In this document: piece by piece, positions 1 to 7,156 of the stretch
How the letters are laid out: the number at the start of each line of letters is the position of its first letter
Position numbering within the stretch: the first letter of the stretch is position 1
NCBI RefSeq assembly: GCF_009707955.1
Contig: NZ_WMDQ01000013.1
Location: forward strand, 62,001 to 126,000
DNA: 64,000 nt
Source of the DNA: Flavobacterium sp. LC2016-13
GTDB lineage: Bacteria; Bacteroidota; Bacteroidia; Flavobacteriales; Flavobacteriaceae
Direction of reading: 5' to 3'
The notes under the pieces: model-generated
Seen by the model: the letters and a program-made list of their open reading frames with translations, nothing else
Told to the model about the DNA's origin: nothing
Database searches by the model: none
Program-made: the position numbers and the translations under genes

Positions 1-520
1 TGTTGCAGTAACTTCTTTCTATCTGCTGATTTCGTAAACTTGCCTGAATACTGTTTAGATTAGATTTCGCTGCTTTGTCTTTGGCTACAGCCGCATCTAA
101 TTCTCTTTTACTTACTGCATTCATGTCTGCAAGCGGACGAATTCTTTTTAGTTCTTCTTCGGCATTTACAACATTGCTTTGTGCTGCAGCAACTTGACCG
201 CGAACTTGTTCTACTTTTGTATCGTATTCCAACGGATCAATGGTGTATAATAATTGTCCCTTTTTAACCCTTTGACCTTCCTTGAAGTGAATTCCGGTCA
301 AAATTCCATCAACTCTTGCGATTAATTCAATGTCTAAATCTCCAAAAGTCTGTCCGGCAAAATCTTTGTAAATGGGAACATCTTCACTCTTGACCGTTAC
401 AAAAGGTGCCTGCATAGGTGGCGGGGCTTTTGGTTTTTCTTTTTTACAAGAAATAAAAATTGTTAAAAATAAAAGAATTGGGAAGAGCGGTTTGGGTAGT
501 TTTAAAGCATTCATAATCAT
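1..520 (-). CDS. RND efflux periplasmic adaptor (MFP/HlyD family), 3' part missing
   Basis: The reading frame starts at the ATG complementary to 518-520 and runs off the left edge. It begins with a lipoprotein signal ending in the lipobox FISC at about residue 20. A biotinyl-lipoyl-like segment follows (AGQTFGDLDIEL..., RVDGILTGIHFKEGQ, VKKGQLLYTIDP), and then a long Ala/Lys/Glu-rich helical hairpin. This is the order in AcrA/MexA-type membrane fusion proteins, which join an inner-membrane RND pump to an outer-membrane channel. A second ATG six bases in (514) is an equally possible start. The pump and outer-membrane genes are presumably beyond the window. The substrate cannot be told from this part. 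Confidence 0.85.
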   Translation of the reverse strand, partial: MIMNALKLPKPLFPILLFLTIFISCKKEKPKAPPPMQAPFVTVKSEDVPIYKDFAGQTFGDLDIELIARVDGILTGIHFKEGQRVKKGQLLYTIDPLEYDTKVEQVRGQVAAAQSNVVNAEEELKRIRPLADMNAVSKRELDAAVAKDKAAKSNLNSIQASLRNQQIERSYCN

Positions 521-566
521 AAATGTTAAAATTATACCTCATAAATGTAATGAATATTTTGTAAAG

Positions 567-581
567 TACTGATAAACAGTA
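567..581. promoter_or_regulatory. Small palindrome upstream of the efflux adaptor, possible operator
   Basis: TACTGATAAACAGTA is an inverted repeat with 5-bp arms and a 5-base centre, 47 bp upstream of the adaptor start. Efflux operons are often controlled by TetR- or MarR-type repressors binding such sites. No regulator gene is visible here, so the role is a guess. Confidence 0.25.
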
Positions 582-703
582 TATATTTTTAATTAATGCA
601 ATTTAGTTGCAAAATAAAGTTTATGGATAGTAGAGATTGGAAATCATAAATTAAGTAAACTGTAATTGCTAAAATGGTTCTAAATTGATGGACGTTAATT
701 GTT

Positions 704-733
704 TTTGAAATCGAAAAGAAAAACCTACCTTTG
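704..733 (+). promoter_or_regulatory. Bacteroidota-type promoter for trhO
   Basis: A TTTG at 704-707 is followed after 18 bp by TACCTTTG at 726-733, then GCG. This matches the Flavobacterium sigma-A consensus (-33 TTG, -7 TAnnTTTG). The predicted transcript starts near 740, leaving a leader of about 55 bases before the ATG at 798. Confidence 0.6.
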
Positions 734-797
734 CGCCCGAATTCACTCAGAAAAATAGAATTCAATTATATATTCTTAACTTAAAACTGTTTATAGC

Positions 798-2156
798 ATG
801 CAACTGTACAACACTTTGAGCGCAGAAGAAAGAGCCATCATGATCGATGATGCAGGTAAACAACGACTAACGTTGTCTTTCTATGCGTATGCCAAAATTG
901 AAGATCCCAAAAAATTTCGCGACGATTTATTTCTAGCCTGGAACGCACTTGATGCTTTAGGGCGAATTTATGTTGCCAATGAAGGAATAAATGCTCAAAT
1001 GAGTATTCCTGCCGAAAATTTGGAGGCTTTTAGAGCAACTCTTGAAGTTTATGATTTTATGAAAGGCATTCGTTTGAATGATGCTGTAGAACATGATGAT
1101 CATTCGTTTTTAAAATTAACTATTAAAGTTCGTCACAAAATCGTTGCTGACGGTTTGAATGACGATACTTTTGATGTAACTGATATAGGCGTTCACTTGA
1201 AAGCCAAAGAATTCAATGAAATTTTAGATGATCCAAACACGATTGTGGTTGATTTTAGAAATCACTACGAAAGTGAAGTTGGGCATTTTAAAAATGCAAT
1301 TACTCCAGATGTTGAGACTTTTAGAGAAAGTTTACCAATCATCAACGAACAGCTTCAAAACCATAAAGAGGATAAAAATCTGGTAATGTATTGTACCGGA
1401 GGAATTCGTTGCGAGAAAGCAAGTGCTTACTTTAAGCACCAAGGTTTTAAAAACGTGTTTCAATTAGAAGGCGGAATTATCAATTATGCTAAACAACTTA
1501 AAGAAGAAGGTTTAGAAAGCAAATTCATTGGAAAAAACTTCGTATTCGATAACCGTCTTGGCGAAAGAATTACCGATGATATTATCTCGCAATGCCATCA
1601 ATGCGGAAAACCTTGCGACAATCATACGAATTGCGAAAATGACGGTTGTCATTTGTTGTTTATTCAATGCGACGATTGCAAAACTGCAATGGAAAACTGC
1701 TGTTCTACAGAATGTTTAGAGATTATTCACATGCCTTTGGTTGATCAGGTTCGTTTAAGAACCGGAAAACAAGTTGGAAACAAAGTGTTTAGAAAAGGAA
1801 AATCTGAAAATCTAAAATTTAAACATTCAGGTGAGTTGCCAAACTCAGCTTTGGGTGCTGCTGAAAAGCCTGCTGATATTCGTCAGAAAGTAAAAGTGAA
1901 AAAAGTACTTCTTGGAAAAGCGGAACATTATTATGTAAAAGCTCAAGTGGGACAGTTTACTATTGAAAACCAAGAGTTAAACAGCGGTGATAAAATTTTA
2001 ATTTCCGGGCCAACTACGGGTAATCAGGAAATGATTTTAGAAAGACTAATTGTTGACGGAGCTGAAATTACGACAGCTAAAATTGGAGATAAAGTTACTT
2101 TTGAGATTCCATTCAGAATCAGATTATCTGATAAAATATACAAGATTTTAGAATAG
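798..2156 (+). CDS. trhO: tRNA uridine(34) hydroxylase TrhO (rhodanese family) with an extra C-terminal domain
   Basis: TrhO (YceA/UPF0176 family) makes 5-hydroxyuridine at the tRNA wobble position using O2. An N-terminal alpha/beta domain (about residues 20-125) is followed by a rhodanese domain with the loop CTGGIRCE; Cys199 is the expected active-site cysteine. A cysteine-rich segment of about 40 residues comes next (CHQCGKPC ... CDDC ... CC), a probable metal site. At 452 residues it is about 100 longer than the E. coli protein (about 350). The extra residues 366-452 resemble the C-terminal domain of the U32 protein encoded at 3537-4778; both carry VGQF.IE, GDKIL, QEMI and FRIR.SDK.YKI. 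The start follows a good promoter. The family call is firm; the role of the added domain is not known. Confidence 0.9.
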   Translation: MQLYNTLSAEERAIMIDDAGKQRLTLSFYAYAKIEDPKKFRDDLFLAWNALDALGRIYVANEGINAQMSIPAENLEAFRATLEVYDFMKGIRLNDAVEHDDHSFLKLTIKVRHKIVADGLNDDTFDVTDIGVHLKAKEFNEILDDPNTIVVDFRNHYESEVGHFKNAITPDVETFRESLPIINEQLQNHKEDKNLVMYCTGGIRCEKASAYFKHQGFKNVFQLEGGIINYAKQLKEEGLESKFIGKNFVFDNRLGERITDDIISQCHQCGKPCDNHTNCENDGCHLLFIQCDDCKTAMENCCSTECLEIIHMPLVDQVRLRTGKQVGNKVFRKGKSENLKFKHSGELPNSALGAAEKPADIRQKVKVKKVLLGKAEHYYVKAQVGQFTIENQELNSGDKILISGPTTGNQEMILERLIVDGAEITTAKIGDKVTFEIPFRIRLSDKIYKILE

Positions 2157-2172
2157 CTTAATCATAAAACGC

Positions 2173-2631
2173 ATGAATAAATTATTTCTGATTTTATTCT
2201 TAAGTTTCAAAATGACAGGACAGGTAAATAAATTGCCTGTTCCTTCAAAATCTTTTGTTGAGAAAGTGCGATATGAAGATAATTTTGAAGAAAAATATTT
2301 TTCCAAGTATTTAGGAAAAAAAGAAGAACATATTTTAAAGCGATTCAGCGATTCAAAAGAAGTTTGTGCTAAGGAATATAAGTTTAAAACAGGAATTAAA
2401 CTAAAAAATAATTCATGCTCTGAAGCTGGCTTAGATGTTGAAATTGTTTTTCCGAATTATTCAAAAAGCGAAGTGATTAAATTTGTAGAATGGTTTTTTA
2501 AAACGGATGATAATGTCTGGAATAAATTAAAAACCAAATATCAGCCAAAAGAAGATGAGGATGCTGGCTGTTATTTGGAAATCAAGGAATCGAAAGGACA
2601 AACAGTTCTAAGTTACTATTGCGGCTGCTAA
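2173..2631 (+). CDS. Small secreted protein of unknown function
   Basis: A 152-residue protein starting 16 bp after the trhO stop, so it is probably co-transcribed. It begins with a hydrophobic signal-like segment (LFLILFLSF) and a likely cleavage near residue 16. The mature part is charged, contains several cysteines and ends in CGC. I recognise no family. An extracytoplasmic location is inferred from the signal and cysteines. It does not look functionally linked to tRNA modification. Confidence 0.65.
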   Translation: MNKLFLILFLSFKMTGQVNKLPVPSKSFVEKVRYEDNFEEKYFSKYLGKKEEHILKRFSDSKEVCAKEYKFKTGIKLKNNSCSEAGLDVEIVFPNYSKSEVIKFVEWFFKTDDNVWNKLKTKYQPKEDEDAGCYLEIKESKGQTVLSYYCGC

Positions 2632-2752
2632 AAATATAATAATACCACAACTGTTATTGAAATAACTGATAGCATAGAAAATCCACACAACAAAAAAGTA
2701 AGATAAATCGTGTAAAATTGTAAATTAGCAGAAATTTTATGCTCATTTATAT

Positions 2753-3184
2753 ATGTCACAATCCTTTACCAAATTATGGATTCATGCAATTTGGGCAACC
2801 AAAAATCGTCAGGAATTAATTGATTTTTCTTTTGATAAAAAACTGTATGATTTCATTTGGGAAGAGTTAACGGAACTTGGTTGTCCTGTTAGAATCATAA
2901 ATGGAATGCCTGATCATGTGCATGTTTTATTTTTACAAAATCCACAAAAAACTATCTCAGATATTGTAAAGCAAATAAAAGGAAGTTCTTCTCATTTTAT
3001 GAATAGAGGAGAGTTTATCCTTGAAAAATTTGCTTGGCAAACGGGCTATGCGGCATTCTCTGTGAGCGAATCTCAGTTAGATGCTGCCTATAATTACATA
3101 AAAAATCAAAAACAGCATCATCTTAAGAAAAACGGTCAAGATGAATTTGATGAATTTGTAAAACTGCATGGGTTGGAGAAATAA
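2753..3184 (+). CDS. REP-associated tyrosine transposase (RAYT, IS200/IS605 TnpA-like)
   Basis: A 143-residue Y1 HUH single-strand nuclease. The HUH motif is HVH (His55, His57) in PDHVHVLF, and the catalytic tyrosine is probably Tyr115 in AAYNYIKNQ, the usual spacing for IS200-type TnpA. There is no accessory tnpB. Instead of left and right insertion-sequence ends, a pair of imperfectly repeated palindromes lies directly downstream (3203-3428). That arrangement is typical of RAYT genes, which are domesticated single-copy transposases linked to REP hairpins. The gene appears intact and sits between trhO and trhP, so it probably interrupted that locus. Confidence 0.85.
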   Translation: MSQSFTKLWIHAIWATKNRQELIDFSFDKKLYDFIWEELTELGCPVRIINGMPDHVHVLFLQNPQKTISDIVKQIKGSSSHFMNRGEFILEKFAWQTGYAAFSVSESQLDAAYNYIKNQKQHHLKKNGQDEFDEFVKLHGLEK

Positions 3185-3202
3185 ATTATTGATTCATAGA
3201 TA

Positions 3203-3428
3203 CGTTTCCCGTAGTTGAAACCACGGGCTATATTGAAAAAAAATAGGACCAAAGGAAAAACATAGCCTGCGGTTTCAACCGCAGGAACGCAACGAATATC
3301 CGCAACGTAAATGTTCAACAATGCGTTTCCCGTGGTTGAAACCACGGGCTATATTGAAAAACATGCCCAAAGGAAAAACATAGCCTGCGGTTTTAACCGC
3401 AGGAACACAACGAATATCCACAACGTAA
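3203..3428. repeat. REP/BIME-like element: two tandem units with four hairpins
   Basis: Two copies of a unit of about 118-121 bp. Each has one hairpin with stem CCCGTGGTT (3208-3227, one mismatched pair; 3329-3348, perfect) and one with stem CCTGCGGTT (3266-3285 and 3384-3403, both perfect), each with 2-base loops. The linkers are also conserved (ATTGAAAA, CAAAGGAAAAACATAG, AACGAATATC, CAACGTAA). Two different hairpins alternating beside a RAYT gene is the layout of a BIME. No convincing protein is encoded here. Confidence 0.8.
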
Positions 3429-3536
3429 TACGTCTTGCAAGGTAAAGTCCTGGTCCGTTTTAAAAAAGGACAAAAAATACCACACAATAATCATTGCTAA
3501 TAGTTTTAAGCATTAGCAAAAAAAATACAAATAAAA

Positions 3537-4778
3537 ATGACACTTACTAACAAAATTGAACTCATGGCTCCCGCTGGGAATTTTGATTCGCTTCAAGCTG
3601 CACTAGATAATGGCTGTGATTCTGTTTACTTTGGAGTTGAACAACTGAATATGCGTGCACGTTCAACGGTGAATTTTACAATTGAAGATTTAAAAGAAAT
3701 CGCTAATCGCTGTCAATCTAAAAACGTTCGAAGCTATTTGACTTTAAACACTATTATTTACGATCACGATTTATCAGTTGTAAAAACATTATTGAATAAA
3801 GCCAAAGAAGCAAGCATTACAGCCGTAATTGCTTCTGATCAGGCCGTAATTGTAATGGCAAGATCAATTGGAATGGAAGTACATATTTCAACGCAGCTTA
3901 ATGTGACCAATATCGAAACCATAAAATTCTATAGTTTATTTGCTGATACAATAGTTTTAAGCAGAGAATTAAGTTTACGTCAAGTAAAGAATATTACGGC
4001 TCAAATAGAGAAAGAGCAGATAAAAGGTCCAAATGGGAATTTAGTCGAAATCGAAATTTTTGGTCATGGTGCTTTATGTATGGCAGTTTCAGGAAAATGT
4101 TATTTGAGTTTGCACTTACACAATTCATCTGCGAATCGTGGAGCATGCAAGCAAAACTGCCGAAAAAAGTATACTGTTATCGATCAGGAAACCGGTTTTG
4201 AAATCGAACTTGATAACGAATACATGATGTCGCCAAAAGATTTATGCACACTTGACTTCTTAGATCAGGTTATTGATTCTGGAATTCAGGTTTTAAAAAT
4301 CGAAGGTCGCGGGCGTGCGCCAGAATATGTAGCAACAGTTATAAAAACATATCGCGAAGCTATTGATGCATATTACGAAGGCACTTTTTCAAAAGAAAAA
4401 ACCGCAGTTTGGATGCAGGCTTTAGAAACCGTTTACAATCGCGGTTTTTGGTCAGGATATTATCTTGGTCAGGAATTGGGTGAGTGGAGTGATATTCCGG
4501 GATCTGCTGCGACTCAGAAAAAAGTCTATGTTGGAAAAGGAACGCATTATTTTCCGAAAGCCAATGTTGGTCAATTTAAAATTGAAGCTTATGATATTAA
4601 AATTGGAGATAAAATTCTAGTAACAGGACCAAGCACAGGTGCTCAGGAAATGATTATCGACGAAATGTTTGTAAACGATCTTGAAGCCGAAAAAGCAACG
4701 AAAGGAGATGATTGTACTTTCAAACTTCCGTTTAGAATCAGAATGTCGGACAAATTATATAAAATTGTTGAGGCATAA
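3537..4778 (+). CDS. trhP: Peptidase U32 family tRNA hydroxylase TrhP
   Basis: A 413-residue member of the U32 family (E. coli YegQ, renamed TrhP), which makes 5-hydroxyuridine at tRNA position 34 using prephenate rather than O2. The U32 signature is present (EIFGHGALCMAVSGKCYLS), and Cys181, Cys188, Cys204, Cys208 and Cys237 include the expected Fe-S cluster ligands. KIEGRGRAPEYV is the second conserved block. Residues 327-413 form the U32 C-terminal beta domain, repeated in the TrhO protein encoded at 798. The stop overlaps the start of the ferredoxin gene by one base, so the two are translationally coupled. The older label 'protease' is probably wrong for this branch. Confidence 0.88.
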   Translation: MTLTNKIELMAPAGNFDSLQAALDNGCDSVYFGVEQLNMRARSTVNFTIEDLKEIANRCQSKNVRSYLTLNTIIYDHDLSVVKTLLNKAKEASITAVIASDQAVIVMARSIGMEVHISTQLNVTNIETIKFYSLFADTIVLSRELSLRQVKNITAQIEKEQIKGPNGNLVEIEIFGHGALCMAVSGKCYLSLHLHNSSANRGACKQNCRKKYTVIDQETGFEIELDNEYMMSPKDLCTLDFLDQVIDSGIQVLKIEGRGRAPEYVATVIKTYREAIDAYYEGTFSKEKTAVWMQALETVYNRGFWSGYYLGQELGEWSDIPGSAATQKKVYVGKGTHYFPKANVGQFKIEAYDIKIGDKILVTGPSTGAQEMIIDEMFVNDLEAEKATKGDDCTFKLPFRIRMSDKLYKIVEA

Positions 4779-5008
4779 TGGTTATTGTAACATTACAAAG
4801 AGACAAATGCATCGGCTGTAATTATTGCGTCGAAATGGATCCGCTACATTTTCAAATGTCAAAAAAAGATGGAAAATCGGTATTGATTCATTCACAGAAT
4901 GCTAAAGGATTTTTTACTTTAAAATCGCCTAATCACGCAATTGTAGAAAGCTGTGAATTGGCAGCGAAAGCCTGTCCGGTTAAGATTATTACTGTTAAGG
5001 AGACTTAA
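4778..5008 (+). CDS. Small [4Fe-4S] ferredoxin
   Basis: A 76-residue ferredoxin with Cys11, Cys14 and Cys17 (CIGCNYC) and Cys66 before Pro (ACP), the ligand pattern of a single 4Fe-4S cluster. Cys59 is extra. Its ATG overlaps the trhP stop (TAATG), so it is expected to be made in step with TrhP. A likely role is electron or cluster supply to the Fe-S enzyme TrhP; this is inferred from position only. Confidence 0.85.
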   Translation: MVIVTLQRDKCIGCNYCVEMDPLHFQMSKKDGKSVLIHSQNAKGFFTLKSPNHAIVESCELAAKACPVKIITVKET

Positions 5009-5030
5009 ATAATAGTATTTATAAAATTAA

Positions 5031-5066
5031 AAACCCTATTTTGTGTTCTAACAGAATAGGGTTTTT
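5031..5066 (+). terminator. Rho-independent terminator after the trhP-ferredoxin pair
   Basis: AAACCCTATT and AATAGGGTTT form a stem around a loop of about 14 bases, followed by a T run. It lies 22 bp after the ferredoxin stop. Confidence 0.85.
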
Positions 5067-5094
5067 GTTTTGGTAATCGTAAAGAATCATTTTT

Positions 5095-5336
5095 CCGCCA
5101 CGAATTTCCCAATTAACATGAATTTTATATTTTAAAATTAGAAAACTAAGTTTTGATTCGAGAAATTTGTGAAATTCGTAATGAAAAAATCATTAAGATT
5201 GGTTGGCAATAGTTATTTTTTTATTTAACAAGCCTTTAGTTTTAATCGATAAAAAGCAAACTAAAAAAAATACTATCTTTACCGATCAAACGTTTATGAA
5301 CTTAAGTTGCTTTTTTGCAACACTACATATATAATT
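5095..5336. other. Intergenic region with a degenerate inverted repeat and a possible promoter
   Basis: ACGAATTTC at 5100-5108 and GAAATTCGT at 5171-5179 are inverted copies, related to the 'cacgaattgcacgaatt' repeats at 28556 and 43550. A -7-like TATCTTTA at 5274-5281 may drive the ricT-gldH-PBP operon; I see no clear -33 box. Confidence 0.4.
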
Positions 5337-6683
5337 ATGGCATGTACAAGTTGTTCAACCTCAGATGGTAGCGCACCAAAAGGTTGTAAAAATAATGGGA
5401 CTTGCGGCACCGATAGCTGCAATAAATTGACTGTTTTTGACTGGCTTGCAAACATGAGCCCGTCAAATGGAGAGGCTATTTTTGATTGTGTTGAGGTTCG
5501 TTTTAAAAACGGACGCAAGGAATTTTTTAGAAATTCAGAGAAATTAACCTTAAGTATTGGTGATATTGTAGCAACTGTTGCATCACCGGGACATGATATT
5601 GGAATTGTTACTTTGACAGGCGAATTGGTAAAAATTCAAATGAAAAAGAAAGGGGTAAACCCGGAAAGTAACGAAGTTCCTAAAATTTATAGAAAAGCTT
5701 CTCAAAAAGATATTGATATTTGGTCTGTAGCACGTGATCGTGAAGAACCAATGAAAGTTCGTGCGCGTGAATTAGCGATTCAGCATAAATTGGAGATGAA
5801 AATCTCAGATATTGAATTCCAAGGAGACGGATCAAAAGCTACGTTTTACTACACGGCAAATGACAGAGTCGATTTTAGACTTTTGATTAAAGATTTTGCA
5901 AAAGAGTTTAGTACAAGAGTTGAAATGAAACAAGTTGGTTTCCGTCAGGAAGCAGCTCGTTTAGGCGGAATTGGTTCTTGCGGAAGAGAACTTTGCTGTT
6001 CAACCTGGTTAACAGATTTTAGAAGTGTTAATACTTCTGCAGCACGTTACCAACAACTTTCGCTGAATCCTCAAAAATTAGCCGGACAATGCGGAAAATT
6101 AAAGTGTTGCTTAAACTATGAGCTTGATACTTACATGGATGCATTGAAAGATTTCCCTGATTATGACACCAAATTAGTGACTGAAAAAGGAGATGCAATT
6201 TGTCAAAAACAAGATATTTTTAAAGGATTGATGTGGTTTGCTTACACGAATAATTTTGCAAACTGGCATGTTTTGAAAATTGATCAGGTAAAAGAAATTA
6301 TCGCTGAGAATAAACTGAAAAATAAAGTTTCTTCATTAGAAGATTTTGCTATTGAAATAGATTTAGAACCTGAAAAAGACTTTAATAACGCAATGGGTCA
6401 GGAAAGTTTAACTCGTTTTGATCAGCCAAAAAGAAAGAAAAAACCAAATCGCAAACGCAAACCGAATGCAGAAGCGGCAATTGTTGCAACTCCAAACAAA
6501 CCTCAACAAGGAAATAACAACAATAATAATAAACCGGCTGGAGGAAATCAGAACAAACCGAACAAGCCAAATAATAATAACAATAAACAAAATCAGTCGA
6601 ATAAGCCAAAATCGAATGATAATAATAAACCAGCTGAACCTAGAAAACCTATAATTATTACTAAAAATGAGAATAAAAAATAG
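5337..6683 (+). CDS. ricT: PSP1-domain regulatory Fe-S protein (RicT/YaaT-like)
   Basis: I take the ATG at 5337, which gives MACTSCSTSDG; an in-frame ATG 30 bp upstream lies nearer the promoter. The protein has 448 residues. The N-terminus is cysteine-rich (Cys3, 6, 17, 23, 28). The PSP1 core carries the cysteine motifs GSCGRELCC and GQCGKLKCC. In Bacillus RicT works with YlbF/YmcA as an Fe-S complex affecting RNA processing; the partners are not visible here. The last 80 residues or so are an Asn/Lys/Pro-rich low-complexity tail, probably disordered. Its 3' end overlaps gldH by 17 bp. Confidence 0.82.
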   Translation: MACTSCSTSDGSAPKGCKNNGTCGTDSCNKLTVFDWLANMSPSNGEAIFDCVEVRFKNGRKEFFRNSEKLTLSIGDIVATVASPGHDIGIVTLTGELVKIQMKKKGVNPESNEVPKIYRKASQKDIDIWSVARDREEPMKVRARELAIQHKLEMKISDIEFQGDGSKATFYYTANDRVDFRLLIKDFAKEFSTRVEMKQVGFRQEAARLGGIGSCGRELCCSTWLTDFRSVNTSAARYQQLSLNPQKLAGQCGKLKCCLNYELDTYMDALKDFPDYDTKLVTEKGDAICQKQDIFKGLMWFAYTNNFANWHVLKIDQVKEIIAENKLKNKVSSLEDFAIEIDLEPEKDFNNAMGQESLTRFDQPKRKKKPNRKRKPNAEAAIVATPNKPQQGNNNNNNKPAGGNQNKPNKPNNNNNKQNQSNKPKSNDNNKPAEPRKPIIITKNENKK

Positions 6684-7146
6684 CGGAATTCTTCTTTTGG
6701 CAGCAATACTCCTTTTTTCTTGTGATAAAAAAAGAGTATTTGATCAATATAAATCTGTTGGAAGTGCGTGGCATAAAGACAGCATTGTAACCTTTGATTT
6801 GCCAGTTTTAGATTCTACAAAAAAATACAATTTATTTGTAAATTTGAGAGACAATAACAATTATCCATTCAATAATTTGTTTTTAATTGTTGCTATTGAA
6901 ATGCCAAACGGTTTTACTAAAGTAGATACTTTAGAATACGAAATGGCAGCTAAGGATGGAACTTTACTAGGAAACGGTTTTACGGACATTAAAGAAAGTA
7001 AGTTGTTTTACAAAGCAGATGTAAAGTTTAGAGGACATTACAAAGTACACATTAAACAAGCTGTTCGTGAATCAGGAAAAATTCCGGGAGTTCAGGAATT
7101 AGAAGGTATTACAGATGTAGGTTTTAGAATAGAACAAAAAGATTAG
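6667..7146 (+). CDS. gldH: Gliding motility lipoprotein GldH
   Basis: A 159-residue lipoprotein with a hydrophobic signal and lipobox LFSC (Cys19). The mature sequence matches GldH, one of the lipoproteins essential for gliding and T9SS function in Flavobacterium, located in the cell envelope. It starts inside the ricT gene and is followed 10 bp later by the PBP1A gene; I recall the same gene order from other flavobacteria. Its biochemical activity is not known. Confidence 0.88.
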   Translation: MRIKNSGILLLAAILLFSCDKKRVFDQYKSVGSAWHKDSIVTFDLPVLDSTKKYNLFVNLRDNNNYPFNNLFLIVAIEMPNGFTKVDTLEYEMAAKDGTLLGNGFTDIKESKLFYKADVKFRGHYKVHIKQAVRESGKIPGVQELEGITDVGFRIEQKD

Positions 7147-7156
7147 AAAAATAGTT

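Noticed and set aside
372..572. Plus-strand frame opposite the efflux adaptor start
   Set aside because: Overlaps the lipoprotein signal of the adaptor on the other strand and shows no coding character.
3136..3487. Two overlapping minus-strand frames of about 70 codons downstream of the RAYT
   Set aside because: They lie in the REP repeat and share repeated peptide text only because the DNA unit is duplicated. Not genes.
6382..6654. Frames antisense and alternate-frame to the Asn-rich end of the RicT gene
   Set aside because: They arise from low-complexity AAT/AAC-rich codons and have no signal or motif.
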